Numbered from the stretch's first letter, positions 1 to 8,542 are shown. The stretch: 64,000 nucleotides of DNA from Muribaculaceae bacterium (GCA_023666425.1 JAMPCA010000009.1:1-64000); one strand, 5' to 3'. Numbers and translations: made by a program. The notes: generated from the sequence alone by a model not told the origin.

Positions 1-66
1 CAGGTATCAAAAAGTATAGAATTTATTGAAAAAAACACTTGACTATATGGAGAGGTGGTATGGAAG

Positions 67-342
67 ATGTCCAGATGGGAAACGCAGGTGCTTGAATCTG
101 TGTCTGGGATAGGCGAGGCATATAGAGAGCCTCTATTGGAGATTATCAGGGCATATGTCCGGTCTGTAAAGATAGGAAATCCTGATGTCGGCAAAATGGA
201 TTCGCAGAAACCATTATCTGACAAGAAAAAAGCGCTTATGAAAATGGAAGAACTGAGGGCAGAGTTTACTTTCCCTGCGGATTTTGATCCTGACAAAGAA
301 CTGGAAGAAGCGAGGGCAGCAAAATATGGTAGTATTGATTGA
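67..342 (+). CDS. Small antitoxin-like protein paired with a PIN toxin
   Basis: A 91-residue, charged, probably soluble protein with no family I can name with confidence. It lies directly upstream of, and overlaps by 17 bases, a PIN-domain gene, which is the usual layout of VapBC-like modules, so the antitoxin role is inferred from position. The C-terminal part (PADFDPDKELEEAR) is acidic and is the kind of tail that wraps a toxin. I chose the ATG at 67 because the GAGAGG motif near 50-55 is well spaced from it; a GTG at 55 is in frame but overlaps that motif. The gene could start further left only if the true start lies outside the window. Confidence 0.6.
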   Translation: MSRWETQVLESVSGIGEAYREPLLEIIRAYVRSVKIGNPDVGKMDSQKPLSDKKKALMKMEELRAEFTFPADFDPDKELEEARAAKYGSID

Positions 343-751
343 TACAAATGTAATTATTGATTACTACTGCGAAAGAGAAGAATTTTATAAAGCTTCTAAG
401 GCTGTAATGACATGGTGTGGTGAGGACGGTGTGGATGGGTATGTGGCATTCCATTCACTCCCGAACATCTGGTTTATATTGAGGAAATCGCCTGAAAAAA
501 TTCGCAGGGAGATATTATTGAATATTTGCAATCTACTTACCGTTGCAGGTGCAGATCAGGAAGAAGTGGTTAAGGCAATAGAAAATTCTGACTTTAAGGA
601 TTTTGAGGACTGTCTGCAGGACAGATGTGCTGTCAGCATATCGGCAGACTATATTGTGACCAGAAATGAGAAGGATTTTGCCACGGCAGAAACAAAAGCA
701 ATCACGCCGGAAGAGTTTTGCGAATTGATGAAAACGAGCAAAGAGACATGA
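326..751 (+). CDS. PIN-domain ribonuclease toxin (VapC-like)
   Basis: A 141-residue PIN domain protein. The N-terminus MVVLIDTNVIID carries the first catalytic aspartate (D6) in the classic DTN motif. Acidic residues around 92-95 (KDFED) and the late TRNEKDF motif near 112-118 supply the rest of the metal site. Members are Mg-dependent single-strand RNases, usually cutting tRNA or rRNA. The ATG at 326 fits the family N-terminus and has a GAGGG motif at 312-316; the longer in-frame start at 284 would add residues that no PIN protein needs. It overlaps the upstream antitoxin-like gene by 17 bases, so the two are probably translationally coupled, and it ends before a strong bidirectional terminator. 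Confidence 0.85.
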   Translation: MVVLIDTNVIIDYYCEREEFYKASKAVMTWCGEDGVDGYVAFHSLPNIWFILRKSPEKIRREILLNICNLLTVAGADQEEVVKAIENSDFKDFEDCLQDRCAVSISADYIVTRNEKDFATAETKAITPEEFCELMKTSKET

Positions 752-815
752 AAACTTTTATTACGAAAGCACACCGGGGAAAACCAAACCGCGGTTAGCC
801 CGAATTATGTACTAT

Positions 816-855
816 AAAATAGCCGCACAGTTTTCCAGACCAAGGCGGCTATTTT
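816..855. terminator. Bidirectional intrinsic terminator
   Basis: An 11-bp perfect stem, AAAATAGCCGC (816-826) with GCGGCTATTTT (845-855), separated by an 18-nt loop. T-rich tails occur on both strands. It sits between the rightward PIN module and the leftward 32-aa peptide gene, whose stop codon (849-851) lies inside the stem, so it can end both transcripts. Confidence 0.85.
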
Positions 856-947
856 TGTGTGTTATTACTATCTTTACCGAATGTATATCCGATTCCAAAG
901 CAGGTCAAGCCAAAACTTAACACAGCAATAAGTCCCCAAATATCCAT
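849..947 (-). CDS. 32-aa hydrophobic peptide, type I toxin-like (holin-like)
   Basis: Reading the minus strand from the ATG at 947 gives a 32-residue peptide: MDIWGLIAVLSFGLTCFGIG and then a short polar tail (YTFGKDSNNTQK). It has one hydrophobic segment (about residues 3-22), and an AGGAGGG motif lies just upstream (about 956-962). Its size, single membrane span, charged tail and stop codon embedded in a terminator stem resemble type I toxins of the TxpA/Fst/holin-like class. The family assignment is inference, because peptides this short give no firm homology. It is preceded by a long structured leader and faces the PIN toxin-antitoxin pair. Confidence 0.6.
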   Translation of the reverse strand: MDIWGLIAVLSFGLTCFGIGYTFGKDSNNTQK

Positions 948-1170
948 ATGGCACAGCCCTCCTCTCAAGAAATCAAAGACTTCTTTAGATTCCCTTGTGG
1001 GTTTCTATGTAATCGGAGGGGCGCACTGCGTCCGGTGGACGCAGGTTCTGCGCCGACCGAAACGGAGTGTAGAACACAGTCCCTCCGTAGAGGGCTAACC
1101 GCCTACCATCTTGGTAGCACCCGTAACGACAGTTTATCACTGTCAGCCACTTATTTCAACAACTTTTAAC
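948..1170 (-). promoter_or_regulatory. Structured leader or possible regulatory RNA upstream of the small peptide
   Basis: This non-coding stretch contains several strong hairpins. CTGCGTCC (1026-1033) pairs with GGACGCAG (1037-1044) over a 3-nt loop and is enclosed by GCGCA/TGCGC (1021-1053). CTACCA (1103-1108) pairs with TGGTAG (1112-1117), and GACAGT (1128-1133) with ACTGTC (1139-1144). A weak promoter-like pair (TTGTTG, then GATAAA) lies on the minus strand at roughly 1136-1165. A folded 5' region that hides the ribosome binding site is typical of type I toxin mRNAs, so this may be the toxin leader, an antisense RNA locus, or both. Confidence 0.5.
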
Positions 1171-1185
1171 AATGAAAAATCGTAT

Positions 1186-1227
1186 AAAAAAATTTACCCC
1201 ACAGACGCGGCTGCCGCATCTGTGGGG
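1186..1227 (-). terminator. Intrinsic terminator of the GH53 gene
   Basis: CCCCACAGA (1197-1205) pairs perfectly with TCTGTGGGG (1219-1227), with an inner GCGG/CCGC extension (1207-1217). On the minus strand it is followed by a T-rich run (1186-1195). It lies 13 bases beyond the stop codon of the galactanase gene. Confidence 0.9.
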
Positions 1228-1240
1228 TTGTTATTTTTGT

Positions 1241-4200
1241 TTATTTCACTTTGACTTTCATCTTGATGGTCTTGGTTGTACCGTTTTTCAGCGTTACCTT
1301 CGCCTTGACCGTCACGGTGCCGCTCTTCTTTGCGACAATCTTTCCGTTTTTATTTACGGTCGCAACCGACTTGTCGCTGGTCGTGTAGGTAATGGACTTG
1401 ATGTTGTCCTTGTTCGCCTTGTCGCTCAGCTTGAAGGTGGTGTTCTTCCCCTTCTTGACGCTTGTGCTGCTCTTCTTCGGCGTAATCGTTGCCTTGATTT
1501 CCTTGTCAATCTTTGCAGCCGTTTCCTTGTCCACCAGCGTGTAGGTCGCCTTCTTGCTCATGGATACGGACACATCGCCCTTGCTGTTTACCTCGTAGGT
1601 CTTGGCGTTGACCATGACATACTCGTTTGTCTTGGTATCCAGCTTGTAAATGTACAGCTCGTTGCCAGCCTTTAGATCCTTGGACTCCATCTGTACTTTA
1701 TACTTGGTATTTCCCGCCTTATCCTTTACAGTCATGGTAATGATAACGTTCGGAGTGCCTGCCGCCTCGGTAATCTGTCCCACGATGGAGGAAGGAATGC
1801 TCGTCTTGTTTCCCTTTTCCAGCGTCTTGCTGATGGATGCCTTGGCGGAGGTAATCTCTCCCTCGCCGTCCTTCTTTACCGTCACGGTGGTGCTGGTGGT
1901 GGCGGAGGACTGTGCAATCACAGACTTCTCTGTCACTGATGTTACCTTTCCCTCAGCGTCTGTCTTTGTGGTCGTGGTCACATCCACTTCCTTGCCCCGG
2001 CTGTTGACTTCGCTCTCGCTCACCTTTTCCACTGCGGAGCCGTCCACTGCCGTAACCTTTTCGGTTGTCTTAATCACCTCGCCGTTTGCCGCCGTCTCGG
2101 TCTTTGTCTCGGTCTTGCTTCCGTCTGTCGCGGTAGCCGTCACTGTCTCGGTCTTGCTTCCGTCTGTATTGGTGGTTGTCGTAGTCACGACCGTGGTGCC
2201 GTCCGGCTTTACCTCTGTGGTCGTCACCGGAGTGGTTGACGTGGTACTGCTGGAGCTTGTCGTGGTGGATCCTGTGGTGCCGGAGTTTACCGCATCGCCT
2301 ATACGATACAAGAATACATCGTCAACACTTCCCCATGCCCCTGCAACAGACTTTACTGTGATGGTAACTGTCACACGGTCGCCCGCCGCTGCGGAAATTC
2401 CTTCCGTTACCGGCTTCTGCCATACTGCCCAGCCCCTAAGCTGTGCATTTTTCTTAACAGAAGCGCCCGACGTCAGATTTGTGATAGAAATATTGATATC
2501 GTCTGCATCGCTTCCGTCTCCGCCCTGCAGCTGCATAGTCGCGCAATACATGCCGGCATTCGCCACGGTCACTGTCTGGGACATCGTAAAGTTCATATCA
2601 CTGCCGGAATAGAAATGCATGGCTCCGCTACCCCTTACCGGAGTGTCATTCCATTTGATTTCTACACCGTCTGCATTTGCAACCGTCCAGCCCGTACTTC
2701 CGCTCTCAAAATCTCCGTTTGTCAAAATAGAATTCGGTAAAACCAAAATCTCGCATTCGGCCTCTCCCTCATAGTTTTGTTCCTTATAGGAGCCAGACGC
2801 GGTTCCGGTAATTCTGTAAGTTCCAAAATCCGTGACCTTTGTATCCACCTCTTCGACATTCCATGTCGCTGCAAAAGGCACACGCTCGCCGTCGTTGAAG
2901 ATTGCGATTACATTCTCCGGCAGACCTGCCTTGATCTCTGCAAGTTTCGTCGTCACATCCGAGGTGTCCAGCAATATCTCCACCGAGCCGTCCTTTACGA
3001 CTTCCAGCTTAACGACCGGCCCCGTCCTTCCGGTACGAAGATCCTTAAACACGGTCAGAGAGTCTAATGGATTTCCCTCAAAGTCGAAAAACGCCTCATT
3101 ATCCTTCACGCTTCCGCCATAATAAGCGCCTCCATGCTCAGGATCATATTCATTTGAATAGCTGGACGCCCAGCCACTTCCAAATTCCTCCCATTTTTCC
3201 TGATTGCTCTCATAAATTGTCTCGATACGCTTCCCACCTTCATCATAGGCATACTCTACCGGAATCCATGTCGGCTCCCAGTAGAACACGCCGATAGAGG
3301 AGTTCGGCACTGTCTTATTGACATTGTTCACAGCCTCCACGACATCGCGAATCAGTGTTGCCTGACCCTGCACAGAAATATTGTAATCTGCATTTGTTCC
3401 CGGGTCGAAGCTCTGGGAATGCCCATCTCCATCTGCCGTTGTCCATGCCCATGAAGTCTCCGCAACCATCACCTTCTTATTATAAGTCTGCGCGATCTTC
3501 ACCAGCACAGAGGTCAGATTTTCCATCGAACCATGAATATTCGGGTAATATGAGGTGGCAAACACGTCATAGTCTACCCCGTATGTATCCAGCTGTGCAG
3601 TCACATTATCAAAATGACCGATGGTCTGCGGGTCGGTAAAGTGTACGGCCACAAGGATATTTTCATCTACGTCCCGAACTGCCCTGCTTCCGGCGCTGAA
3701 CAGCTTGCACATATCTTCCCAGCCGCTCACGCCCGCAATGCCGTTGTTGGTCTCATTTCCAACCTGCACCATACCGACATCTACACCATAATCCTCCAAT
3801 GCCTCCAGACTCTCCTTCGTAAAATTATAAAGAGCCTCCTCCTTCTGCGCAACCGTATAATCCTTCCATGCCTTAGGTGCATACTGTCTTTCCGGGTCTG
3901 CCCAGAAATCCGAATAATGGAAGTCAATCAGTACCCCCATTCCGGCGTCCGTTGCCAGCTTTCCAATCGTCTTTGCCTTTGCCAAATCGCTGTTTCCGCC
4001 GCCATAGCCTTTGCTATCTGCTGTATAAGGATCGTTCCATATCTTAATGCGCACATAATTGATACCGGAATCCTTAAGCAGGGTAAAAAACTCTGCATCA
4101 CTCAGTACATTCCCCTCGGAATCCTTAAATATCGCCCCGCTATCCTTCACACTTACATAGGAAGAGATATCAGCTCCGCAGATAAAATTCTCACTCAGAT

Positions 4201-5383
4201 TCTCCACTTGTTTGACAAAGATTCCACCTTCCTTGAGCCCCTTTACGGCTGCTTCCAGTGCTTCCAGCGCACTCGTAATCTCCGCCAGCTCCGCATCTGC
4301 CTTGCCCAATACGGTATTCGCATCTGTAAGAGCCGTCTGCAGCGCTGTCCACGAATCCGCCGTGTACACGCTCTCCTCATAATCTGCACAAGCCGTTACT
4401 ATCGTCTGCAGCTGTTCTTTCTCGTATGCAAGCTTCTCTGCAAGGCTGACTTTTTTTGAAAGAATAATATCATCAAAATCCAGCCAGCCTCCTGCATTAT
4501 ATGCGCAGGTAATCGTCGCGGTAATCGTGCCAGCCGCTGCAAGCGTCAGCGCATCAGTCGTGGTTTTTACACTGTTCCCCCATGCATTGATTGTGAGATC
4601 CTTATTGGCAGAATTCGTTCCGTCTGTCAGTGCAATGGAGCAGCTTCCCATAGTTCCGCCCACTGCCACAAGAGACATCGTGTAATCCCCTGCCGGCAAA
4701 TTATCAAAGTTCTTTGTAAATGTGGCCGTGTTTTCTGATTCCGACCATGTTTTCCAGCAATTCTCTCCAACCTCGTCCTTTGGACTCACCGTTGCATCTG
4801 CCCACACCGAATGCCAGCCGGTTGCAGATGCGGTGCTGTAATCCTCTTTGTAGTAGACAATGCTGTAGCCGTCTTCTCCCTCGTCGTCCTGGTTTCCCTC
4901 GTCAGTTACGACCTTTAGACTCATTCCAGAGAGGGTCACAGAGGTGTTCGCAGGCATCCAGATTGACCATCCGATATCTCCCGAATTATATGCTGTCCAG
5001 GACAGCTCTGCCCCCGCTGCGGTTGCCTCCACCGAATTAGACGACCATTTTTCATTATCATATGCATTTATCCATACACCTGAGTCAGAGCTCGTCGCCG
5101 TAACCGTACAGGTCGGCGTCACGCCATCCTCCAGCTCAATGTCTTGGGAAACAATAACATCACTACCCTCTCCATCATTCGTTAAAGTTAATGCATCATT
5201 GGCATAACTCTTTGTGACGGTCTGAACGTTTACTGTCCAGTCGTCTGCGCTCGTGTTCGTAAACAGTTCCGTCTCCTCCGCCTTCACAGCCATAAGTCCG
5301 CCGCTCCACGGCCCGAGCCCTGCTATCACCATAGCCAGAGCGAGCACAAGGCTGGTAACACGTTTTACCCATCTTTGCTTCAT
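1241..5383 (-). CDS. Secreted multidomain GH53 endo-beta-1,4-galactanase
   Basis: A 1380-residue secreted enzyme that should cut the beta-1,4-galactan side chains of pectin (arabinogalactan type I). Residues 1-35 are a signal peptide. Two jelly-roll, carbohydrate-binding-like regions (about 40-310) and a FIVAR-like helical segment (about 315-385) precede the GH53 barrel (about 398-790). The acid/base glutamate is in VQVGNETNNG (E544) and the nucleophile in VMVAETSW (E642). A BIG_4-like domain, another CBM-like module (about 885-1030), a long Thr/Lys-rich linker and a terminal BIG_2 domain follow. There is no LPXTG motif. ATG 5383 has GGGAGG at 5391-5396; the GTG 15 bases upstream has no such site. 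It is a single-gene unit with its own promoter and terminator. Confidence 0.93.
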   Translation of the reverse strand: MKQRWVKRVTSLVLALAMVIAGLGPWSGGLMAVKAEETELFTNTSADDWTVNVQTVTKSYANDALTLTNDGEGSDVIVSQDIELEDGVTPTCTVTATSSDSGVWINAYDNEKWSSNSVEATAAGAELSWTAYNSGDIGWSIWMPANTSVTLSGMSLKVVTDEGNQDDEGEDGYSIVYYKEDYSTASATGWHSVWADATVSPKDEVGENCWKTWSESENTATFTKNFDNLPAGDYTMSLVAVGGTMGSCSIALTDGTNSANKDLTINAWGNSVKTTTDALTLAAAGTITATITCAYNAGGWLDFDDIILSKKVSLAEKLAYEKEQLQTIVTACADYEESVYTADSWTALQTALTDANTVLGKADAELAEITSALEALEAAVKGLKEGGIFVKQVENLSENFICGADISSYVSVKDSGAIFKDSEGNVLSDAEFFTLLKDSGINYVRIKIWNDPYTADSKGYGGGNSDLAKAKTIGKLATDAGMGVLIDFHYSDFWADPERQYAPKAWKDYTVAQKEEALYNFTKESLEALEDYGVDVGMVQVGNETNNGIAGVSGWEDMCKLFSAGSRAVRDVDENILVAVHFTDPQTIGHFDNVTAQLDTYGVDYDVFATSYYPNIHGSMENLTSVLVKIAQTYNKKVMVAETSWAWTTADGDGHSQSFDPGTNADYNISVQGQATLIRDVVEAVNNVNKTVPNSSIGVFYWEPTWIPVEYAYDEGGKRIETIYESNQEKWEEFGSGWASSYSNEYDPEHGGAYYGGSVKDNEAFFDFEGNPLDSLTVFKDLRTGRTGPVVKLEVVKDGSVEILLDTSDVTTKLAEIKAGLPENVIAIFNDGERVPFAATWNVEEVDTKVTDFGTYRITGTASGSYKEQNYEGEAECEILVLPNSILTNGDFESGSTGWTVANADGVEIKWNDTPVRGSGAMHFYSGSDMNFTMSQTVTVANAGMYCATMQLQGGDGSDADDINISITNLTSGASVKKNAQLRGWAVWQKPVTEGISAAAGDRVTVTITVKSVAGAWGSVDDVFLYRIGDAVNSGTTGSTTTSSSSTTSTTPVTTTEVKPDGTTVVTTTTTNTDGSKTETVTATATDGSKTETKTETAANGEVIKTTEKVTAVDGSAVEKVSESEVNSRGKEVDVTTTTKTDAEGKVTSVTEKSVIAQSSATTSTTVTVKKDGEGEITSAKASISKTLEKGNKTSIPSSIVGQITEAAGTPNVIITMTVKDKAGNTKYKVQMESKDLKAGNELYIYKLDTKTNEYVMVNAKTYEVNSKGDVSVSMSKKATYTLVDKETAAKIDKEIKATITPKKSSTSVKKGKNTTFKLSDKANKDNIKSITYTTSDKSVATVNKNGKIVAKKSGTVTVKAKVTLKNGTTKTIKMKVKVK

Positions 5384-5445
5384 TCTAATACCTCCCACTT
5401 AAAATCCGGCCGCATTTCCCGCACCTCTCCGTCTTGGGAACTGAG

Positions 5446-5465
5446 TTTGCGCAGGTTGCGCAACC
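5446..5465. promoter_or_regulatory. Palindromic operator-like site downstream of the GH53 promoter
   Basis: The 12-bp palindrome GGTTGCGCAACC (5454-5465) overlaps a second TTGCGCA copy (5447-5453). It lies about 15-30 bases after the predicted start of transcription, where a LacI/AraC-type repressor of a polysaccharide-use gene would bind. The regulator is unknown and not encoded next to it. Confidence 0.5.
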
Positions 5466-5486
5466 GTTTGTCCTATTGCTGGTTTT

Positions 5487-5516
5487 ACTATAACACGATA
5501 CCCCCCCAAACTTCAA
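5487..5516 (-). promoter_or_regulatory. Sigma-A promoter of the GH53 gene
   Basis: On the minus strand TTGAAG (5511-5516) and TATAGT (5487-5492) are 18 bases apart, and the -10 has an extended TG motif (TGTTATAGT). Transcription would start near 5480, giving a leader of about 95 nt that includes the palindrome at 5454-5465. Confidence 0.65.
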
Positions 5517-5571
5517 TTGTGAATTCTGGCAATTTTTCCGTGGGATTTTTGTAGATATTTCCTAAAACCCG

Positions 5572-5611
5572 GAAAAAAATGCCAGACCTCCGGATTTTTG
5601 CTGGCGGTCTG
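5572..5611 (-). terminator. Terminator of the ATPase-nuclease pair
   Basis: CAGACC (5583-5588) pairs with GGTCTG (5606-5611), with a partial inner CCGG/CTGG stem. On the minus strand it runs into a seven-T tract (5573-5580). It lies about 30 bases after the stop of the nuclease-like gene. Confidence 0.7.
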
Positions 5612-5642
5612 ACACTTGTTTTTCAAATATTCAGTTTCTACA

Positions 5643-6284
5643 TCAATATGCAAATTTCTTTACAAATTCTTTTTCGAATAAACGTGGGGTATACACAAAG
5701 GCCTCATGGTAGACATACTTCTCCAGTTTTTTCATATATTCCGGTAAAAATTTCTCGCCTGCAAGCTCACAGTCATGCATTTTTTTCGTTTCTAAAGAAT
5801 TCTTTTCCTCGCTTACCACCAAAATATATATGATTCTGTCTTTCGCAAATGCAATCGGATTATCATAACGAAATGTCGGATAGGTACATGTTCCCATCAT
5901 TTCATATAAGATATCCATAAGCCAGTACCAGTTCGCATATGCTTTTTTTGTAACACTTTCCTTCGCCGCCGCAATCTTTTGGTCTTTAAATTCTATAAAA
6001 TACCATTTATCCTCCGCACTAATTAAAAATGCATCTATAGAAGCTGGCGCCTCCGACTCTTTCGTTGATTCCAAAAATCTTGAAACTCTGTATGGACTGT
6101 GCGCAATTGCATCCATATCCATGACCTTCAGGTTTTTGTATGGTCTATCGTACAGATATATGATTTTGTCTAAAATCGCATCATTTTTTGAGACTGTATA
6201 CAAATCAGATTCAACATTCGTATTCCTGGCATACTTCTCTGAAAAGCAGCTTAACAGGCGCTTCATCGCTTCGTAATTTGTCAT
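5643..6284 (-). CDS. Putative PD-(D/E)XK nuclease partner of an AAA ATPase
   Basis: A 213-residue protein of a family I do not recognise by name. Its middle contains ASIDAFLISAEDKWYFIEFK, where D84, E98 and K100 match the D-x(n)-E-x-K core of PD-(D/E)XK nucleases, with a hydrophobic strand before the ExK as expected. No signal peptide or membrane segment is visible. ATG 6284 is one base after the ATPase stop and has GAGGAG at 6295-6300, so the two are translationally coupled; the in-frame TTG at 6293 lacks a spaced site. By analogy with Septu, PARIS and other ATPase-effector pairs, it could be the effector of a two-gene defence module. That role is inferred. Confidence 0.6.
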   Translation of the reverse strand: MTNYEAMKRLLSCFSEKYARNTNVESDLYTVSKNDAILDKIIYLYDRPYKNLKVMDMDAIAHSPYRVSRFLESTKESEAPASIDAFLISAEDKWYFIEFKDQKIAAAKESVTKKAYANWYWLMDILYEMMGTCTYPTFRYDNPIAFAKDRIIYILVVSEEKNSLETKKMHDCELAGEKFLPEYMKKLEKYVYHEAFVYTPRLFEKEFVKKFAY

Positions 6285-6285
6285 T

Positions 6286-7578
6286 CTAGGCAAGCTCCTC
6301 TCTCAAATACTCTAAGAGCAATGCAGGAGAAACCATCTGTTTGTATATTTTCTCCAGCTCTCCCGTTACCTCCTCAAAGAAAATACCTTTTTCCTGCTGT
6401 CTCGTAAGGTAATATCTGCACTGTGCCTCTGTTTCATATTTTTTGGAAAACAATTCCACTGCCTCCATGAAATGTGAGCTATGGGTGGTAATAATAATAT
6501 GAAAATGAAAACGCTTTTGCAACAGCACGATAATCTGTGCATAAATCATCTGCCACTCCGGATGTAAATGTATCTCCGGCTCGTCCAGCACAATCACATC
6601 TTTTTCCTGAAGGCTGCCATTTAACAGCAATTGTTTTAATATGACGAACGCTTTTAATCCGGTAGACAAGGACGCTATATCCAGCTCCAGCGCCGTCTCC
6701 TCTGGCAAATGATACATATATCTCTGCCTGTGCGTCATCTGTCCCGCCGCTACCTGATTCAGAATCTCCATAATATCTTTCATACGCTCATTGATTAAAA
6801 GCTCATCTAATGCCGCCTCCTCCACACCTCTGTCTTCTTTTTCCAAAAGTTTTTTACACAGATTTTCCTCCATCACCGGAAGCTCCATGCTGGAATATAG
6901 CGAAATATTATTTAAGTAATCCAAAACAAACGGATTATCAATATATACAGAAGAATTTAACAAATCGAGCTGCCTTTCACAATGAATACACTCGTCCTTT
7001 TCAAATAAAAGATGTATCTCTTTCCCTTTTATTTGAAGCAATATCTCTGCGGTCTGTTCCTCCTCATAGATAGAATTTATCTGCTTGTGAAATACATCTC
7101 CAAAGTATCCGGTATAAATTCCCCTGCACAGCATATCCTCTGGAATTTGTTCAATTTCCCTGACACTACGACATAACTGCTCTATAAAAATGCTGTCTGC
7201 TTCCGTTTTTTCGTGCACATTCCTAAGATACTGCTCGTAAAAGAATTTGTGAAGGATTTCTGCACGCTCTGCCTCCGGCAAATTCAGCACTTGTGCCGAA
7301 AGCCTCAAAAATACTTCTAACGGATAGTATCTTCCTGCTCCTCCGTATATCTCTTTGGCCGACTCCTGCACAAATTTTTGGGACAAGCTTCTCGCGAGCC
7401 TCCTTACCCGCGCATTCTCCATCTTTCTGTCCAAATCTTTCCCCACATAAAACATAGAATCCAAAACTTTTCCAACTGTGCTTTTTCCAGTATTATTATT
7501 TCCTGCAATAACGGTGATTCCATCTATTTTAATATCGGCATGTGAAATTTTTGCAAAGTTTTTAATAATTATCCGCAT
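6286..7578 (-). CDS. AAA_15/AAA_21-type (OLD/SMC-like) ATPase
   Basis: A 430-residue ATPase of the ABC/SMC-like AAA_15/21 group. Walker A is GNNNTGKS (26-33). A signature-like SLSTGLKAF lies around 300, Walker B with catalytic glutamate is VIVLDEPEIHLHP (about 328-340), and the H-loop is in IIITTHSSHF (about 362-371). The middle is helical and unlike known families. It has no Toprim domain, unlike OLD nucleases, so nuclease activity would come from the downstream partner, one base away. ATG 7578 has GAGG a few bases upstream; GTG 7584 is less likely. An extended -10 promoter lies about 40 bases upstream. Such ATPases often sense phage or DNA damage in defence systems, but the trigger here is unknown. 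Confidence 0.85.
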   Translation of the reverse strand: MRIIIKNFAKISHADIKIDGITVIAGNNNTGKSTVGKVLDSMFYVGKDLDRKMENARVRRLARSLSQKFVQESAKEIYGGAGRYYPLEVFLRLSAQVLNLPEAERAEILHKFFYEQYLRNVHEKTEADSIFIEQLCRSVREIEQIPEDMLCRGIYTGYFGDVFHKQINSIYEEEQTAEILLQIKGKEIHLLFEKDECIHCERQLDLLNSSVYIDNPFVLDYLNNISLYSSMELPVMEENLCKKLLEKEDRGVEEAALDELLINERMKDIMEILNQVAAGQMTHRQRYMYHLPEETALELDIASLSTGLKAFVILKQLLLNGSLQEKDVIVLDEPEIHLHPEWQMIYAQIIVLLQKRFHFHIIITTHSSHFMEAVELFSKKYETEAQCRYYLTRQQEKGIFFEEVTGELEKIYKQMVSPALLLEYLREELA

Positions 7579-7619
7579 AGGCACCTCATAATTTTAATGT
7601 CAGGCATTTCTTTATTTCA

Positions 7620-7628
7620 ATCATAACA
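7620..7628 (-). promoter_or_regulatory. Extended -10 promoter for the ATPase-nuclease pair
   Basis: TGTTATGAT on the minus strand is an extended -10 element. The -35 region is weak. A start near 7613 would leave a 35-nt leader before the ATPase ATG. Confidence 0.45.
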
Positions 7629-7660
7629 CAAAAATGTAATCCTGAATAGGAGAATTTCTT

Positions 7661-8524
7661 TTATTCTCCCGTCCCCAGCACATCTGTCACCTCGGTGATG
7701 GTCACGAACGCATTTTTATCCTCTTCCCGCACTATGCTGCGCACCTTATTGATCTGAAAGCGGTTTACCACAAAGTAGATCAGTGTCTTGCCGGAATCCG
7801 AGTAGTAGCCTTTCGCGTCCAGCATCGTAATCCCGCTGCCAAACTCTCTGGAAAGGGCTTCACAGATTGCCTTGGGCTTATTTGTAATAATCATGGCAGA
7901 CTTCGCTTTGTCAAGACCCTCGGCAATGAAATCCACGGTTTTTAGCGCCGCCGCATATGCCACGACCGAGTATAGCGGCAGAATCCAGCTTGATTTTAAG
8001 GCTCCTGCCAAAATGTAGAGCACCACGTTATAGCCCATCACAAAGGTTCCCACAGACACGCCAAGTTTTTTGGCAAACAGCACTGCCAGCACCTCCACCC
8101 CGTCGATTGCCCCGCCAAAGCGGATGGTAAAGCCGCTCCCGATTCCTGAGATCAGCCCTCCGAAAATCGCGCACAGCAGCAGATCGCTCTCTGCCAGCGG
8201 GGAGGCCACGGAAACGTCCACCGGCAGCACATAGGTGATCAGCCACGCCCCGAGGGAATAAATGGCAATGGCGTAGGCCGAGTAGACGGTGAATGCCATT
8301 CCCATTTTTCTGTAGCCATAAAAAAACAAGGGAAGATTCAGAACCAGAAGAAATAAGGACAGGGGCACGCTCTCATTTGTCATCTGCGCCAGAAGCATAG
8401 ATGTGCCGGAAATCCCAGAGTCATACAAGTTCACCGGATATAAAAAAATCACAACGCCGAAGGCATTTACAAGCCCCGCCACTGTCAGCATAAAAAAGTT
8501 TTTTGCATTTAATATTTGTTTCAT
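7661..8524 (-). CDS. YitT family membrane protein (DUF161 + DUF2179)
   Basis: A 287-residue YitT-type protein. About five hydrophobic segments fill residues 8-200 (for example NFFMLTVAGLVNAFGVVIFL and the glycine-rich FGGLISGIGSGFTIRFGGAIDG). A soluble DUF2179 domain makes up the last 80 residues (SAMIITNKP and YYSDSGKTLIYFVVNRFQ to the end). The family is widespread in Firmicutes and its substrate is not established. GAGG precedes the ATG. A second YitT gene is at 55365-56240. It is followed by a short inverted repeat (GGAGAAT/ATTCTCC, 7649-7669) that spans the stop codon, and then by the ATPase promoter, so it is probably a separate unit. Confidence 0.9.
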   Translation of the reverse strand: MKQILNAKNFFMLTVAGLVNAFGVVIFLYPVNLYDSGISGTSMLLAQMTNESVPLSLFLLVLNLPLFFYGYRKMGMAFTVYSAYAIAIYSLGAWLITYVLPVDVSVASPLAESDLLLCAIFGGLISGIGSGFTIRFGGAIDGVEVLAVLFAKKLGVSVGTFVMGYNVVLYILAGALKSSWILPLYSVVAYAAALKTVDFIAEGLDKAKSAMIITNKPKAICEALSREFGSGITMLDAKGYYSDSGKTLIYFVVNRFQINKVRSIVREEDKNAFVTITEVTDVLGTGE

Positions 8525-8542
8525 CGTTACCTCTTTCGTGAA

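Noticed and set aside
1650-2612. 320-aa plus-strand ORF over the GH53 gene
   Set aside because: It is the complement of the Thr-rich linker and CBM codons; valine/serine-rich sequence arises from that. No start signal.
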